DNA from: Phascolarctobacterium sp.
GTDB taxonomy: Bacteria > Bacillota > Negativicutes > Acidaminococcales > Acidaminococcaceae
Direction: 5' to 3'
NCBI GenBank assembly: GCA_004558595.1
Contig: SFCN01000011.1
Span: 1 to 41,903, forward strand
Length of the DNA stretch: 41,903 nt
Shown here: piece by piece, positions 16,087 to 24,198 of the stretch
Layout of the letters: the number at the start of each line of letters is the position of its first letter
How positions within the stretch are numbered: the first letter of the stretch is position 1
Made by a program: the position numbers and the translations under genes
Notes under the pieces: model-generated
What the model saw: the letters and a program-made list of their open reading frames with translations, nothing else
Told to the model about the DNA's origin: nothing
Database searches by the model: none

Positions 16087-16159
16087 CATGACTTGAGATT
16101 ATATAAGTATTCACTATACTATTCGGGGGATATTCAATATATAATTAATAAAAAATAAC

Positions 16160-16188
16160 TTGTAAGAGGGAGCAAGCTGTGCTAGAAT
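16160..16188 (+). promoter_or_regulatory. Promoter of the diguanylate cyclase gene
   Basis: TTGTAA (16160-16165), 17-base spacer, TAGAAT (16183-16188), about 30 bases before the start. Confidence 0.6.
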
Positions 16189-16217
16189 TATAGCATCTTC
16201 CTATGTGAGGCGTGTCC

Positions 16218-17636
16218 ATGAAAAAGTCCCTGAATCTTAACTATACTCGAAAAGTGCATATTACCGTTGTGGTTATTCTCATGCTGCTGGTGCTCTCCGT
16301 CTTTGTATCCTATCAAATCGGCGTGATGGAGGAGGAGGCAGCCTGGGGCTCTCTGAAGCGTTCTGCCAATCGTGTGGACGAGGAATTAAACCGCCGGGTG
16401 GAGATCGACCGAGAGGTGCTGCAAACCCTAGCGGGGATTATTAGCAAGCAGGAGCAGTTGGATGGTCCCGTAGTGCGGGAAATAGTGGATGAGTTTCAGG
16501 CTAATAGCCTGATGAAGCATATTGGCTTGCTTTTACCCGGTGATAGATTGATTTGGCCCAAGCGGGAGATTATGGATGTACGCGGTAAGCTTTCCTTTGC
16601 CCAGGAGGCTGCTCGTGGTACCCATATTACCAACAGGCTTAAGGATTTAGAAAACGGCGATAATTATATTTTGCGTAATTTTGTCCCCGTAGTAAAAGAT
16701 GGTAAAACCGTAGCCATGCTCTATGGCATGGTTAACTTAGACACTCTGCCCGCCTTTATGAATCAACAGCTCTATCAGGGCAAGGCTTTATATTTCATCA
16801 TTGATGGCAGCAACGGCGATTTTATTCTCAATACCAATCGCAAACAGCTGGGCAATATGTGGGATGAGTCTGAAAGAGATGTTAAAAGTGGTGACAGCAC
16901 CTTGGTGCTGAAGGAAAAGCTGCGCCTAGGTCAGGAGGGTCGGACTATAATTAAGTCTGCCTTTAGCGGTGAGTATGGTTGCTTCTACTATAAGCCATCC
17001 TTTATTAATCAATGGCGTGTGGGCGTATTTGTGCCTGAGGAAATAGCTTTGGCCAGGGCTAGCAAAACCAGTACCCTGCTAACGATTTTCCTGGTTTGTC
17101 AGCTATTACTCCTAGCAAGCTATTTTATTTGGCTGGAGCGCACCTCTCGCAAGGAGCTGGACCAGCAACAGCGTTTGGCGGAGCGTGATTTGCTCACGGG
17201 CTGCTTGAATCGTAATTGCTACGAAAAAAAGCTGCTGGAGCCTGATTTAAGCCAAAAACATCTTAGCTGTATTTATATGGACGTAAATGGGCTCCATGAG
17301 CTGAATAATACTCAGGGGCATGCTGCCGGCGACAAGATGCTGCAAACAGTGGCCTCCCTGACCAGAACTCAATTTGGCAATAATAATGTTTATCGCATTG
17401 GTGGCGATGAATTTGTGGTTTTGGTAGTGGATATGGAGGACGTGCAGGTGACCATGGCCTTGCGGACCTTGGTGGACCGCATTCATAAAGCGGGCCATTT
17501 CGTGTCCGTAGGACAGAGCTGCAGCCACGGTGAGCGCTCCGTCAATGAGCTGATTAAAGATGCTGAAACCCTTATGTACGAGGATAAAAGCCGTTTTTAC
17601 AAACAGCAGGGACGGGATAGGCGTAATCGACGTTAA
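16218..17636 (+). CDS. Membrane diguanylate cyclase (GGDEF) with extracellular sensor
   Basis: A 472-residue protein: TM1 (about residues 14-34), an extracytoplasmic region of about 245 residues resembling a dCache-type sensor (strand-rich, with YFIIDGSNGDFILNT), TM2 (about 283-305, LLTIFLVCQLLLLASYFIW), then a cytoplasmic GGDEF domain. The metal/substrate segment is CIYMDVNGLHELNNTQGHAAGD and the active loop is an intact GGDEF at residues 395-399, so it should make c-di-GMP. The RxxD product-inhibition site expected just before the loop is absent (FGNNNVYRIGGDEF). GTG 16212 is open, but ATG 16218 has GAGG seven bases upstream. Monocistronic; the sensed ligand is unknown. Confidence 0.88.
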   Translation: MKKSLNLNYTRKVHITVVVILMLLVLSVFVSYQIGVMEEEAAWGSLKRSANRVDEELNRRVEIDREVLQTLAGIISKQEQLDGPVVREIVDEFQANSLMKHIGLLLPGDRLIWPKREIMDVRGKLSFAQEAARGTHITNRLKDLENGDNYILRNFVPVVKDGKTVAMLYGMVNLDTLPAFMNQQLYQGKALYFIIDGSNGDFILNTNRKQLGNMWDESERDVKSGDSTLVLKEKLRLGQEGRTIIKSAFSGEYGCFYYKPSFINQWRVGVFVPEEIALARASKTSTLLTIFLVCQLLLLASYFIWLERTSRKELDQQQRLAERDLLTGCLNRNCYEKKLLEPDLSQKHLSCIYMDVNGLHELNNTQGHAAGDKMLQTVASLTRTQFGNNNVYRIGGDEFVVLVVDMEDVQVTMALRTLVDRIHKAGHFVSVGQSCSHGERSVNELIKDAETLMYEDKSRFYKQQGRDRRNRR

Positions 17637-17673
17637 AACTGTGGGATATATACCTTTTATTTCGTTCAAGCCC

Positions 17674-17702
17674 TTGCTGAAACAGTATAAAAATGCTACA
17701 AT
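17674..17702 (+). promoter_or_regulatory. Promoter of the RNA leader before the polyamine operon
   Basis: TTGCTG (17674-17679), 17-base spacer, TACAAT (17697-17702). Transcription would begin near 17709, more than 330 bases before the next start codon. Confidence 0.65.
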
Positions 17703-17708
17703 AAAATT

Positions 17709-18014
17709 ACATGAATGCAGCTTGCTTTCATGCAAATATTAGTCCACTATTTTTACAATAGTTAAGCCCATTCGGACAGGCGGGACTGCTGCCGGAGTGG
17801 CCTCGGGCCACATTATTGATTGAGCTTGCGCTCAAATTTTATAAGGTGATTGCTAGCAATCAAAATCAGTATCACTTGTGAAACGGTCAATAAGAGTAGT
17901 GAAGGTATTTGCTTACAAACTCTGAAAGTAAGATGCGCCCTAAGAATCGTAGTCTATCAAAAAACGTGTAGGGGAATTATCAAAGACAGGTGATGTTTAG
18001 CGCACCTGTCTTTT
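17709..18014 (+). ncRNA. Candidate structured leader or small RNA, class unknown
   Basis: A roughly 305-base transcript is bounded by a good promoter and an intrinsic terminator and has no credible ORF. Hairpins seen: CATGAA...TTCATG (about 17710-17732), GTGGCC-TCG-GGCCAC (about 17797-17811), TTGAGC-TTGC-GCTCAA (about 17820-17835) and a perfect 16-base palindrome (17847-17862). GTGAT (17846-17850) could instead pair with ATCAC (17871-17875), and GGACAGG (17774-17780) could pair with the terminator's 3' arm CCTGTCT (18005-18011), which would be an antiterminator. I could not match it to lysine, SAM, TPP, FMN, cobalamin, c-di-GMP, guanidine or T-box consensus elements, nor to tmRNA, RNase P or SRP RNA. 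It may be a riboswitch-like attenuator of the decarboxylase, or an independent RNA such as a diverged 6S. Confidence 0.5.
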
Positions 18015-18020
18015 ATTTAT
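17982..18020 (+). terminator. Terminator ending the leader RNA, before speA
   Basis: AAAGACAGGTG (17982-17992) pairs with CACCTGTCTTT (18003-18013) and is followed by a U-rich tail; it lies only six bases before the speA ribosome site. Confidence 0.88.
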
Positions 18021-18039
18021 TTGTTGGGGAGAACGGATT

Positions 18040-19488
18040 ATGGAGAAACTTTCACAGCTGTCCGCGCCGATTTACGAGGCCCTTGAGGCCTTTCGGAAAA
18101 AGCGCGTGGTACCCTTTGATGTGCCGGGACACAAGCGTGGTCGCGGCAATCCGGAGCTACGGGAGCTTCTGGGAGAAAAATGTGTCAATTTGGACGTGAA
18201 TTCCATGAAGCCCTTGGATAATTTGTGTCATCCGGTGTCTGTTATTCGGGATGCAGAGCAACTGGCGGCAGAGGCCTTCGGAGCAGCTCATGCCTTTTTT
18301 ATGGTGGGAGGTACCACCTCCTCCGTGCAGAGCATGGTACTGTCCTCGACCAAGGCCGGGGATAAAATTATTCTGCCCCGTAACGTGCATAAGAGTGTTA
18401 TCAACGCCCTTGTTTTAAATGGTGCGATTCCTGTTTATATTAATCCTGAGGTGGATAGCAAGCTGGGTATTTCCCTAGGCATGGAGCTAACCGAGGTGGA
18501 GAAGGCTATCAAGGCCAATCCTGATGCTAAGGCGGTTTTGGTGAATAATCCTACTTATTACGGGATTTGCTCTGATTTGCGTTCCATTGTGAAGCTAGCT
18601 CATGAGCATAATATGCTTTGTCTGGTGGACGAGGCTCATGGTACTCATTTTTATTTCGGACCGAATATGCCGGTAAATGCTATGGCGGCGGGAGCGGATA
18701 TGGCCTCTGTTTCTATGCACAAGTCCGGTGGTAGCCTGACCCAGAGCTCCCTGCTTTTGACGGGCCCCGAAGTGAATTGGGAATATGTGAGCCAGATTAT
18801 CAACCTGACCCAGACCACCAGCGCTTCATATTTACTGCTCTCCAGCCTGGATATTTCCCGTCGTAACCTATATATGCGTGGGGAAACCTCCTTCGCCAAG
18901 GTGGCCGAGATGGCCGAGTACGCTCGCGAGGAAATTAATTCCATCGGTGGGTACTATGCTTATGGTCAGGAGCTGAAGAACGGCAGCAGTATTTACGATT
19001 TTGACGTAACGAAGCTTTCCGTTTATACTCGGGATATCGGTCTTGCCGGCATCGAAGTCTATGACTTACTGCGTGATGAATACGATATTCAAATAGAGTT
19101 TGGTGATATCGCCAATATTTTGGCCTATGTATCCATTGGTGATAGAATCCAGGATATTGAACGTCTGGTAGGAGCATTGGCGGATATTAAGCGTTTGTAT
19201 TCCCGTGATCCCTCCAAAATGCTGAATACGGAATATATTGCACCACAGGTAGTGGTTTCTCCTCAAGAGGCCTTTTATGCCAAGGATGAGTCCTTGCCCA
19301 TTCGGGAAACAGCGGGTAGAATTTGCTCAGAGTTCGTCATGTGCTATCCTCCCGGTATTCCTATTTTGGCTCCGGGCGAGGTTATTACCAAGGAGATCAT
19401 TGAGTATATAATCTATGCTAAGGAGAAGGGCTGCTCCATGCAGGGACCAGAGGATCCTGAGGTGAATAATATAAATGTACTTGTTTAG
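18040..19488 (+). CDS. speA: Orn/Lys/Arg decarboxylase-fold enzyme, probably arginine decarboxylase
   Basis: A 482-residue PLP enzyme of the aspartate-aminotransferase-fold decarboxylases (Bacillus SpeA/YaaO size, without the N-terminal wing of enterobacterial forms). Seen: PFDVPGHKRGRGNPEL at the N-terminus, AFFMVGGTTSSVQSM, the PLP aspartate in LVDEAHGTHFYFG, and Lys228 in SMHKSGGSLTQSSLLL; the C-terminal domain ends with PPGIPILAPGEVIT. The family acts on arginine, ornithine or lysine; arginine is favoured because aguA and aguB, which convert agmatine to putrescine, lie in the same cluster. Start ATG 18040 has GGGGAG eight bases upstream. A 305-base structured RNA with a terminator precedes it. 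A palindromic repeat begins at its stop codon and separates it from speE. Confidence 0.87.
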   Translation: MEKLSQLSAPIYEALEAFRKKRVVPFDVPGHKRGRGNPELRELLGEKCVNLDVNSMKPLDNLCHPVSVIRDAEQLAAEAFGAAHAFFMVGGTTSSVQSMVLSSTKAGDKIILPRNVHKSVINALVLNGAIPVYINPEVDSKLGISLGMELTEVEKAIKANPDAKAVLVNNPTYYGICSDLRSIVKLAHEHNMLCLVDEAHGTHFYFGPNMPVNAMAAGADMASVSMHKSGGSLTQSSLLLTGPEVNWEYVSQIINLTQTTSASYLLLSSLDISRRNLYMRGETSFAKVAEMAEYAREEINSIGGYYAYGQELKNGSSIYDFDVTKLSVYTRDIGLAGIEVYDLLRDEYDIQIEFGDIANILAYVSIGDRIQDIERLVGALADIKRLYSRDPSKMLNTEYIAPQVVVSPQEAFYAKDESLPIRETAGRICSEFVMCYPPGIPILAPGEVITKEIIEYIIYAKEKGCSMQGPEDPEVNNINVLV

Positions 19489-19657
19489 ACGCGTGATAAA
19501 GCACCATCTGCTTCGTTGCGGCTCCTAGGAGTATTATTTATACGCCGTCGCACCCAAGGGTACAGCGCGACCAGCATGCGTTCACTGCGCTACGCTTATG
19601 ACCATATGGGTCGTGGCTTGTCGCCGCGCCTCGCATCTGGCACTTTCTGACGCGTCT
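19487..19657. repeat. Inverted-repeat intergenic element, copy 1
   Basis: A 171-bp imperfect palindrome starting within the speA stop codon. The left end AGACGCGTGATAAAGCACCA matches the inverted right end (AGACGCGTCAGAAAGTGCCA read on the other strand). The core CCTAGGAGTATTATTTATAC (then GCCGTCG) recurs at 39731-39759. The centre contains further self-complementary blocks (CGACC...GGTCG). No ORF. Likely a MITE- or REP-like family (inference). Confidence 0.75.
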
Positions 19658-19692
19658 TGATAAGCTTAAGTATAGATTAAGGTTGTGATAAA

Positions 19693-20547
19693 ATGGAGCT
19701 TTGGTTTTCCGATTACCACACGGATGATGTGAAGCTGGATATAAAAATTGAAAAGCAGTTGTTTGGAGAGGACACTGATTTCCAAAGGATTGACGTGTTC
19801 GACTCCAAGGAGTTTGGTCGCTTTATCGCCTGCGATGGCACCATCGTCTTCTCTCAAAAGGACGAGTTTATTTATGATGAGATGATTGTCCATGTGCCCA
19901 TGGCCGTGCATCCCCATGTAAAAAAGGTGCTGGTTATCGGCGGTGGGGACGGCGGTGTAGCCCGTGAGCTATCTCGCTATCCGGAGATTGAAGAAATCGA
20001 CGTGGTGGAGACGGATCATGTGTTTATTGATGTATGCCGTGACTTTTTCCCTGATAACGCCATTGGTCTGGATGATGCCCGTGTAACGATTTTTAATGCT
20101 AATGGCTTACGCTTTTTGCGTTCCAAGGTCAATGAATATGACTTAATAATTAACGATGCTATCGACCCCTTAGGTCACGCGGCGGGCCTTTTTACCAAGG
20201 AGTTTTATGGTAACTGCTTCCGAGCTCTGAAGGAGGATGGCATTATGGTGTACCAGCACGGCAGTCCCTTCTATGATGAGGATGAGGAAACCTGTCGTGC
20301 CATGCACCGCAAGGCCAGTCACAGCTTTCCCATTAGTCGTGTGTATCAGGCGGCTATTCCCACCTGCCCCTCCGGCTATTGGCTCTTTGGCTTTGCCTCC
20401 AAGAAATATCATCCCTTGAAGGATTTTGATCCTGTGAAGTGGAAGGCTAGGGGGATTAAGACTTGGTATTATTCTGCCAATCTGCATAAGGGAGCGTTTA
20501 TGCTGCCGAAGTATGTGGAGGATATGCTAGAAGAAGAAGAGAAATAA
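19693..20547 (+). CDS. speE: Polyamine aminopropyltransferase (spermidine synthase family)
   Basis: A 284-residue SpeE-family enzyme, which moves an aminopropyl group from decarboxylated SAM to a diamine such as putrescine. The N-terminal beta domain has VKLDIKIEKQLFGE and a substrate strand FIACDGTIVFSQKDEFIYDE; the Rossmann part has VLVIGGGDGGVARELSRY and IDVVETDHVFIDVC. The usual catalytic (D)STDP gate is here NDAIDPLGHAAGLF, and the usual Q-E-S/N-P strand is MVYQHGSPFYDED, so the active-site rim is altered. No speD (SAM decarboxylase) is in the window. Start ATG 19693 has AAGG about ten bases upstream. It sits 14 bases before the carboxyspermidine dehydrogenase gene. Confidence 0.87.
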   Translation: MELWFSDYHTDDVKLDIKIEKQLFGEDTDFQRIDVFDSKEFGRFIACDGTIVFSQKDEFIYDEMIVHVPMAVHPHVKKVLVIGGGDGGVARELSRYPEIEEIDVVETDHVFIDVCRDFFPDNAIGLDDARVTIFNANGLRFLRSKVNEYDLIINDAIDPLGHAAGLFTKEFYGNCFRALKEDGIMVYQHGSPFYDEDEETCRAMHRKASHSFPISRVYQAAIPTCPSGYWLFGFASKKYHPLKDFDPVKWKARGIKTWYYSANLHKGAFMLPKYVEDMLEEEEK

Positions 20548-20561
20548 AGGAGATGAAGAGT

Positions 20562-21821
20562 ATGAGTAAATTATTAGTAATCGGCTGCGGCGGTGTTGCC
20601 GGCGTAGCTATCGCCAAATGCTGCCAAAATAGCGAGGTTTTCACCGAGCTGTGCATTGCTAGCCGCACTAAGTCTAAATGCGACGCTGTGGCTGAAAAGC
20701 TGCAACCCACCACCACTACCAAAATCACTACTGCTAAGGTTGACGCAGATAATAAGGACGAGCTGGTTGCTTTAATTAAAGCCTATCAGCCGGACGCTGT
20801 TTTGAATGTGGCTTTGCCCTATCAGGATTTGACCATTATGGATGCTTGCTTAGAGTGCAAGGTTGACTATATCGACACCGCTAACTATGAGCCTGAGGAC
20901 ATTGATGACCCCGCTTGGCGTGCTGTTTATGACAAACGCTGCAAGGAGGAAGGCTTCTCTGCTTACTTCGACTATTCCTGGCAATGGGCTTATAAGGAAA
21001 AATTTGAGAAGGCCGGCATTATGGCCCTCTTGGGCACCGGCTTCGACCCCGGCGTAACCAGCGTTTTTTCTGCCTATGCCCTGAAGCATTATTTTGACCA
21101 AATCGATACCATCGATATTCTGGACTGCAATGGTGGCGACCATGGCTATCCCTTCGCTACTAATTTCAATCCTGAAATCAATCTGCGTGAGGTTTCCGCT
21201 CCCGGCTCCTATTGGGAAAACGGCAAGTGGATTGAAATCCCCGCTATGTCCATTAAGCGTGAGTATAATTTCCCGGAGGTGGGCATGAAGGACATGTATC
21301 TGCTGCATCACGAGGAAATTGAATCCTTGGCTAAGAATATCCCTGGCGTAAAGCGTATTCGTTTCTTCATGACCTTTGGTCAAAGCTATCTGACCCATAT
21401 GAAGTGCTTGGAAAATGTGGGCATGCTGTCCACCAAGCCTATGATGTATGAGGGTCGTGAAATCGTGCCCATTCAATTCCTGAAGGCATTACTGCCGGAT
21501 CCTGCTTCCTTAGGTCCTCGTACTGTGGGCAAGACCAATATCGGCTGCATCTTCACCGGTACTAAGAATGGCGAAAAGAAGACAATCTTCATTTACAATG
21601 TTTGCGACCATCAGGAATGCTATAAAGAGGTTGGCTCCCAAGCTATTAGCTATACCACTGGCGTGCCCGCTATGATTGGTACTGCTCTGGTTGTAACTAA
21701 AAAGTGGCAGGGCAAGGGCGTATTTAACGTAGAAGAGTTTGATCCCGATCCCTACATGGACATGCTGAATAAGTTCGGTCTGCCCTGGGTAGTGGACGAG
21801 AACCCTGCTACTGTTGAGTGA
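20562..21821 (+). CDS. Carboxynorspermidine/carboxyspermidine dehydrogenase (saccharopine dehydrogenase family)
   Basis: A 419-residue NADPH-dependent reductase that condenses aspartate semialdehyde with putrescine (or diaminopropane) to carboxyspermidine (or carboxynorspermidine). Evidence: the N-terminal Rossmann LLVIGCGGVAGVAIAKCC; YIDTANYEPED and FDYSWQWAYKEKFE in the first third; ALLGTGFDPGVTSVF and LDCNGGDHGYPFATNFNPEI in the substrate domain, all typical of this subgroup rather than of lysine-pathway saccharopine dehydrogenase. ATG 20553 is open, but AAAGGAG (20546-20552) is correctly placed for ATG 20562. Its product is the substrate of NspC, encoded immediately downstream. Confidence 0.9.
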   Translation: MSKLLVIGCGGVAGVAIAKCCQNSEVFTELCIASRTKSKCDAVAEKLQPTTTTKITTAKVDADNKDELVALIKAYQPDAVLNVALPYQDLTIMDACLECKVDYIDTANYEPEDIDDPAWRAVYDKRCKEEGFSAYFDYSWQWAYKEKFEKAGIMALLGTGFDPGVTSVFSAYALKHYFDQIDTIDILDCNGGDHGYPFATNFNPEINLREVSAPGSYWENGKWIEIPAMSIKREYNFPEVGMKDMYLLHHEEIESLAKNIPGVKRIRFFMTFGQSYLTHMKCLENVGMLSTKPMMYEGREIVPIQFLKALLPDPASLGPRTVGKTNIGCIFTGTKNGEKKTIFIYNVCDHQECYKEVGSQAISYTTGVPAMIGTALVVTKKWQGKGVFNVEEFDPDPYMDMLNKFGLPWVVDENPATVE

Positions 21822-21826
21822 GCAAG

Positions 21827-23059
21827 ATGAGTAACGAGAAAAATATGCCTGCTTATGTGGTGAACGCCGCCAAGGCGGAGGCCAAGCTGCAGGCTTTACA
21901 AGAACGTATGCGTATAGAAAAACAGGAGGCAGTGCTGAAGGCACTGCCTACTCCTTGTTATGTGGTGGATGAGGCTAGGCTCATTAAGAATTTGGAGCTG
22001 CTGCAAAGGGTGCAGCAGGAGGCGGATTGCCACATTCTGCTGGCCCAAAAATGCTTCTCCATGTTCCGCCTTTACCCTCTCATGGGTGAGTATTTGGCCG
22101 GGACTACGGCCAGCGGCATTTATGAAGCACGCCTAGGCCACGAGGAAATGGGCAAGGAAAATCATGTTTTCGCTCCTGCCTTTAGGGCTGAGGACATGAG
22201 GGAGCTGGTGCAAATCTGCGACCACATTGTCTTTAATTCCATTGCTCAGCTGGAAAAGCACAGAAGCATTTGGCAAAACTCCAAGGCTAGCGTGGGCATT
22301 CGCATTAATCCTGAGTGCTCCACCCAGGAGGCCGAGCATGCTATCTATGACCCCTGTGCTGTGGGCTCACGGCTGGGCGTGACCTTGGCCAATTTTCCCC
22401 AAGAGCTGCCTGAGGGCGTGGAGGGCCTGCACTTCCATACTCTGTGCGAGCAAAATTCTGATGACTTAATCACCACCTTTAAGGCCTTTGAGAAGAAATT
22501 TGGTCACTTCTTCAGCCAATTAAAATGGCTCAATCTGGGCGGTGGTCACCATATTACTCGGGCCGATTACGATGTAGAGGCTTTAATTGATTTAGTTAAA
22601 TATATTCGCAGTACCTATGGTGTTGAGGTATATCTGGAGCCCGGCGAAGCCGTGGCACTCAACGCAGGTTATTTGGTGACCGAGGTGCTGGATATTGTAC
22701 ATAATGGGCTCGATATTCTGATTTTGGACGCTTCCGCCGCCTGCCATATGCCGGACGTGCTGGAAATGCCGTATCGTCCGCCCCTGCGGTATGGCTTTGA
22801 GGCTCAGGAAAAGGCTCATACCTATCGCCTTTCTTCCATGACCTGCCTTGCCGGTGATGTGATTGGTGATTACAGCTTCGAGCAGGAGATAAATGTGGGC
22901 GATAAGCTGATTTTTGAGGATATGGCCATTTATTCCATGGTGAAAAATAATACCTTTAACGGCATGCCATTGCCGGATATTGTGCTGCTGAAGCAGGATG
23001 GCAGTACCGAGTTGGTACGCCGTTTTGGCTACGAGGATTTCAAAGGACGACTTTCATGA
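21827..23059 (+). CDS. nspC: Carboxynorspermidine/carboxyspermidine decarboxylase
   Basis: A 410-residue PLP-dependent, alanine-racemase-fold decarboxylase that turns carboxy(nor)spermidine into (nor)spermidine. The PLP lysine lies in HILLAQKCFSMFRLYPLM; ASGIYEARLG, VGIRINPECS, GLHFHTLCEQN, LNLGGGHHITR and LEPGEAVALNAGYLV follow in the order of the family, and DASAACHMPDVLEMPY gives the substrate-binding cysteine region. It has an N-terminal helical extension of about 40 residues before TPCYVVDEARL that shorter relatives lack. GTG 21818 overlaps the preceding stop as GTGA and is an alternative start; ATG 21827 is used here, though neither has a strong ribosome site, suggesting translational coupling. 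Confidence 0.9.
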   Translation: MSNEKNMPAYVVNAAKAEAKLQALQERMRIEKQEAVLKALPTPCYVVDEARLIKNLELLQRVQQEADCHILLAQKCFSMFRLYPLMGEYLAGTTASGIYEARLGHEEMGKENHVFAPAFRAEDMRELVQICDHIVFNSIAQLEKHRSIWQNSKASVGIRINPECSTQEAEHAIYDPCAVGSRLGVTLANFPQELPEGVEGLHFHTLCEQNSDDLITTFKAFEKKFGHFFSQLKWLNLGGGHHITRADYDVEALIDLVKYIRSTYGVEVYLEPGEAVALNAGYLVTEVLDIVHNGLDILILDASAACHMPDVLEMPYRPPLRYGFEAQEKAHTYRLSSMTCLAGDVIGDYSFEQEINVGDKLIFEDMAIYSMVKNNTFNGMPLPDIVLLKQDGSTELVRRFGYEDFKGRLS

Positions 23060-24198
23060 TGAAGATGCTGACGAGTTCTACACCAAAACAGGACGGCTTT
23101 CGTATGCCGGCGGAATACGAGCAGCACGAGGGCTGCATTATTGTGTGGCCCCAGCGGCCAGGCTCCTGGAGCTTTGGGGCTGACGCTGCTTGTGAAGCTT
23201 TTACTGCTGTCATCAAGGCTATAGCCGCCAGTGAGCGAGTTTTTGTGGCCTGCGATAAAGGCAGTAAGGATTGGCAACGGGCTGAGCGGATGCTGGCAGG
23301 TCTTGCCAATGTGGAGCTTTTGGATATACCTACGGACGATAGCTGGGCCCGGGACATCGGCCCTACCTTTGTGGTGAAGGATACAGCAGAGGGACGGGTA
23401 GTTCGGGGCGTGAACTGGTGCTTTAACGCCTGGGGTGGCGATGTGGATGGTCTTTATCCTGACTATGAGCAGGACGATGCCTTTGCCGCCGCTTTTGCGA
23501 AAGCTAAGGGCTATGAGCTGTACGAGGCTGCACCCTTTGTGCTAGAGGGTGGCTCCATTCATGTGGATGGGGAGGGCACGGCTCTGGTTACGGCCTCCTG
23601 CTTACTGAGTGCAGGACGCAATCCCCAGCTGACCCAAGAGCAAATCGAGGCTAAGCTCAAGGAGTACCTGAATGTAGAAAAGGTGCTATGGCTGCCCCGT
23701 GGTATTTACAACGATGAAACCAATGAGCATGTGGATAATGTGTGTGCCTTTATTCGTCCCGGCGAGGTAGTTTTGGCCTGGACCGATAAGGAGGACGACC
23801 CCCAATACCCCTTGAGTAAGGCCAGCTTGGATTATTTAGAGCAGGCGACGGATGCCAGAGGTCGCAAAATTGTGGTACATAAGCTGCCCATTCCCGATGT
23901 GCCCGTGTGCATTACCGAGGATGAGGTAGCAGGCTTCGACTTCGTAGAAGGCGAGGATATGCGTGAGGCTGGCGAAAGGCTTGCCGCCAGCTATGTAAAT
24001 TTTTATTTTAGTAATGATAGCGTGGTATTGCCGGCCTTTGGCGGCGAAAACACCGCTAGCGACGCTCGTGCAGCGGCTCTTCTAGCCGCTCTTTGCCCGG
24101 AGCGTAAGGTGGTGCAGATTCCGGCACGAGCAATTCTAACCGGAGGCGGTAATATTCACTGCATTACCCAGCAAATCCCGAAGGGAGGATGCTTATGA
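23056..24198 (+). CDS. aguA: Agmatine deiminase
   Basis: A 380-residue peptidyl-arginine-deiminase-fold enzyme that hydrolyses agmatine to N-carbamoylputrescine and ammonia. Seen: RMPAEYEQHEGCIIVWPQRP at the N-terminus, DDSWARDIGPTFVV (substrate aspartates), RGVNWCFNAWGG, FVLEGGSIHVDGEG, NEHVDNVCAFIRPG (catalytic histidine) and the nucleophile Cys369 in GGGNIHCITQQIP at the C-terminus. All catalytic positions are intact and length is standard. Its ATG overlaps the nspC stop (ATGA, 23056-23059), with AAAGGA eight bases upstream; it overlaps aguB by four bases as well. The tight coupling places it firmly in the polyamine operon. Confidence 0.95.
   Translation: MMKMLTSSTPKQDGFRMPAEYEQHEGCIIVWPQRPGSWSFGADAACEAFTAVIKAIAASERVFVACDKGSKDWQRAERMLAGLANVELLDIPTDDSWARDIGPTFVVKDTAEGRVVRGVNWCFNAWGGDVDGLYPDYEQDDAFAAAFAKAKGYELYEAAPFVLEGGSIHVDGEGTALVTASCLLSAGRNPQLTQEQIEAKLKEYLNVEKVLWLPRGIYNDETNEHVDNVCAFIRPGEVVLAWTDKEDDPQYPLSKASLDYLEQATDARGRKIVVHKLPIPDVPVCITEDEVAGFDFVEGEDMREAGERLAASYVNFYFSNDSVVLPAFGGENTASDARAAALLAALCPERKVVQIPARAILTGGGNIHCITQQIPKGGCL

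Noticed and set aside
17709..18014. Lysine, SAM, cobalamin, c-di-GMP or T-box riboswitch before speA
   Set aside because: None of the conserved core strings I know for these classes (for example the T-box GGTGG-ACCGCG) is present, so I left the RNA unclassified.
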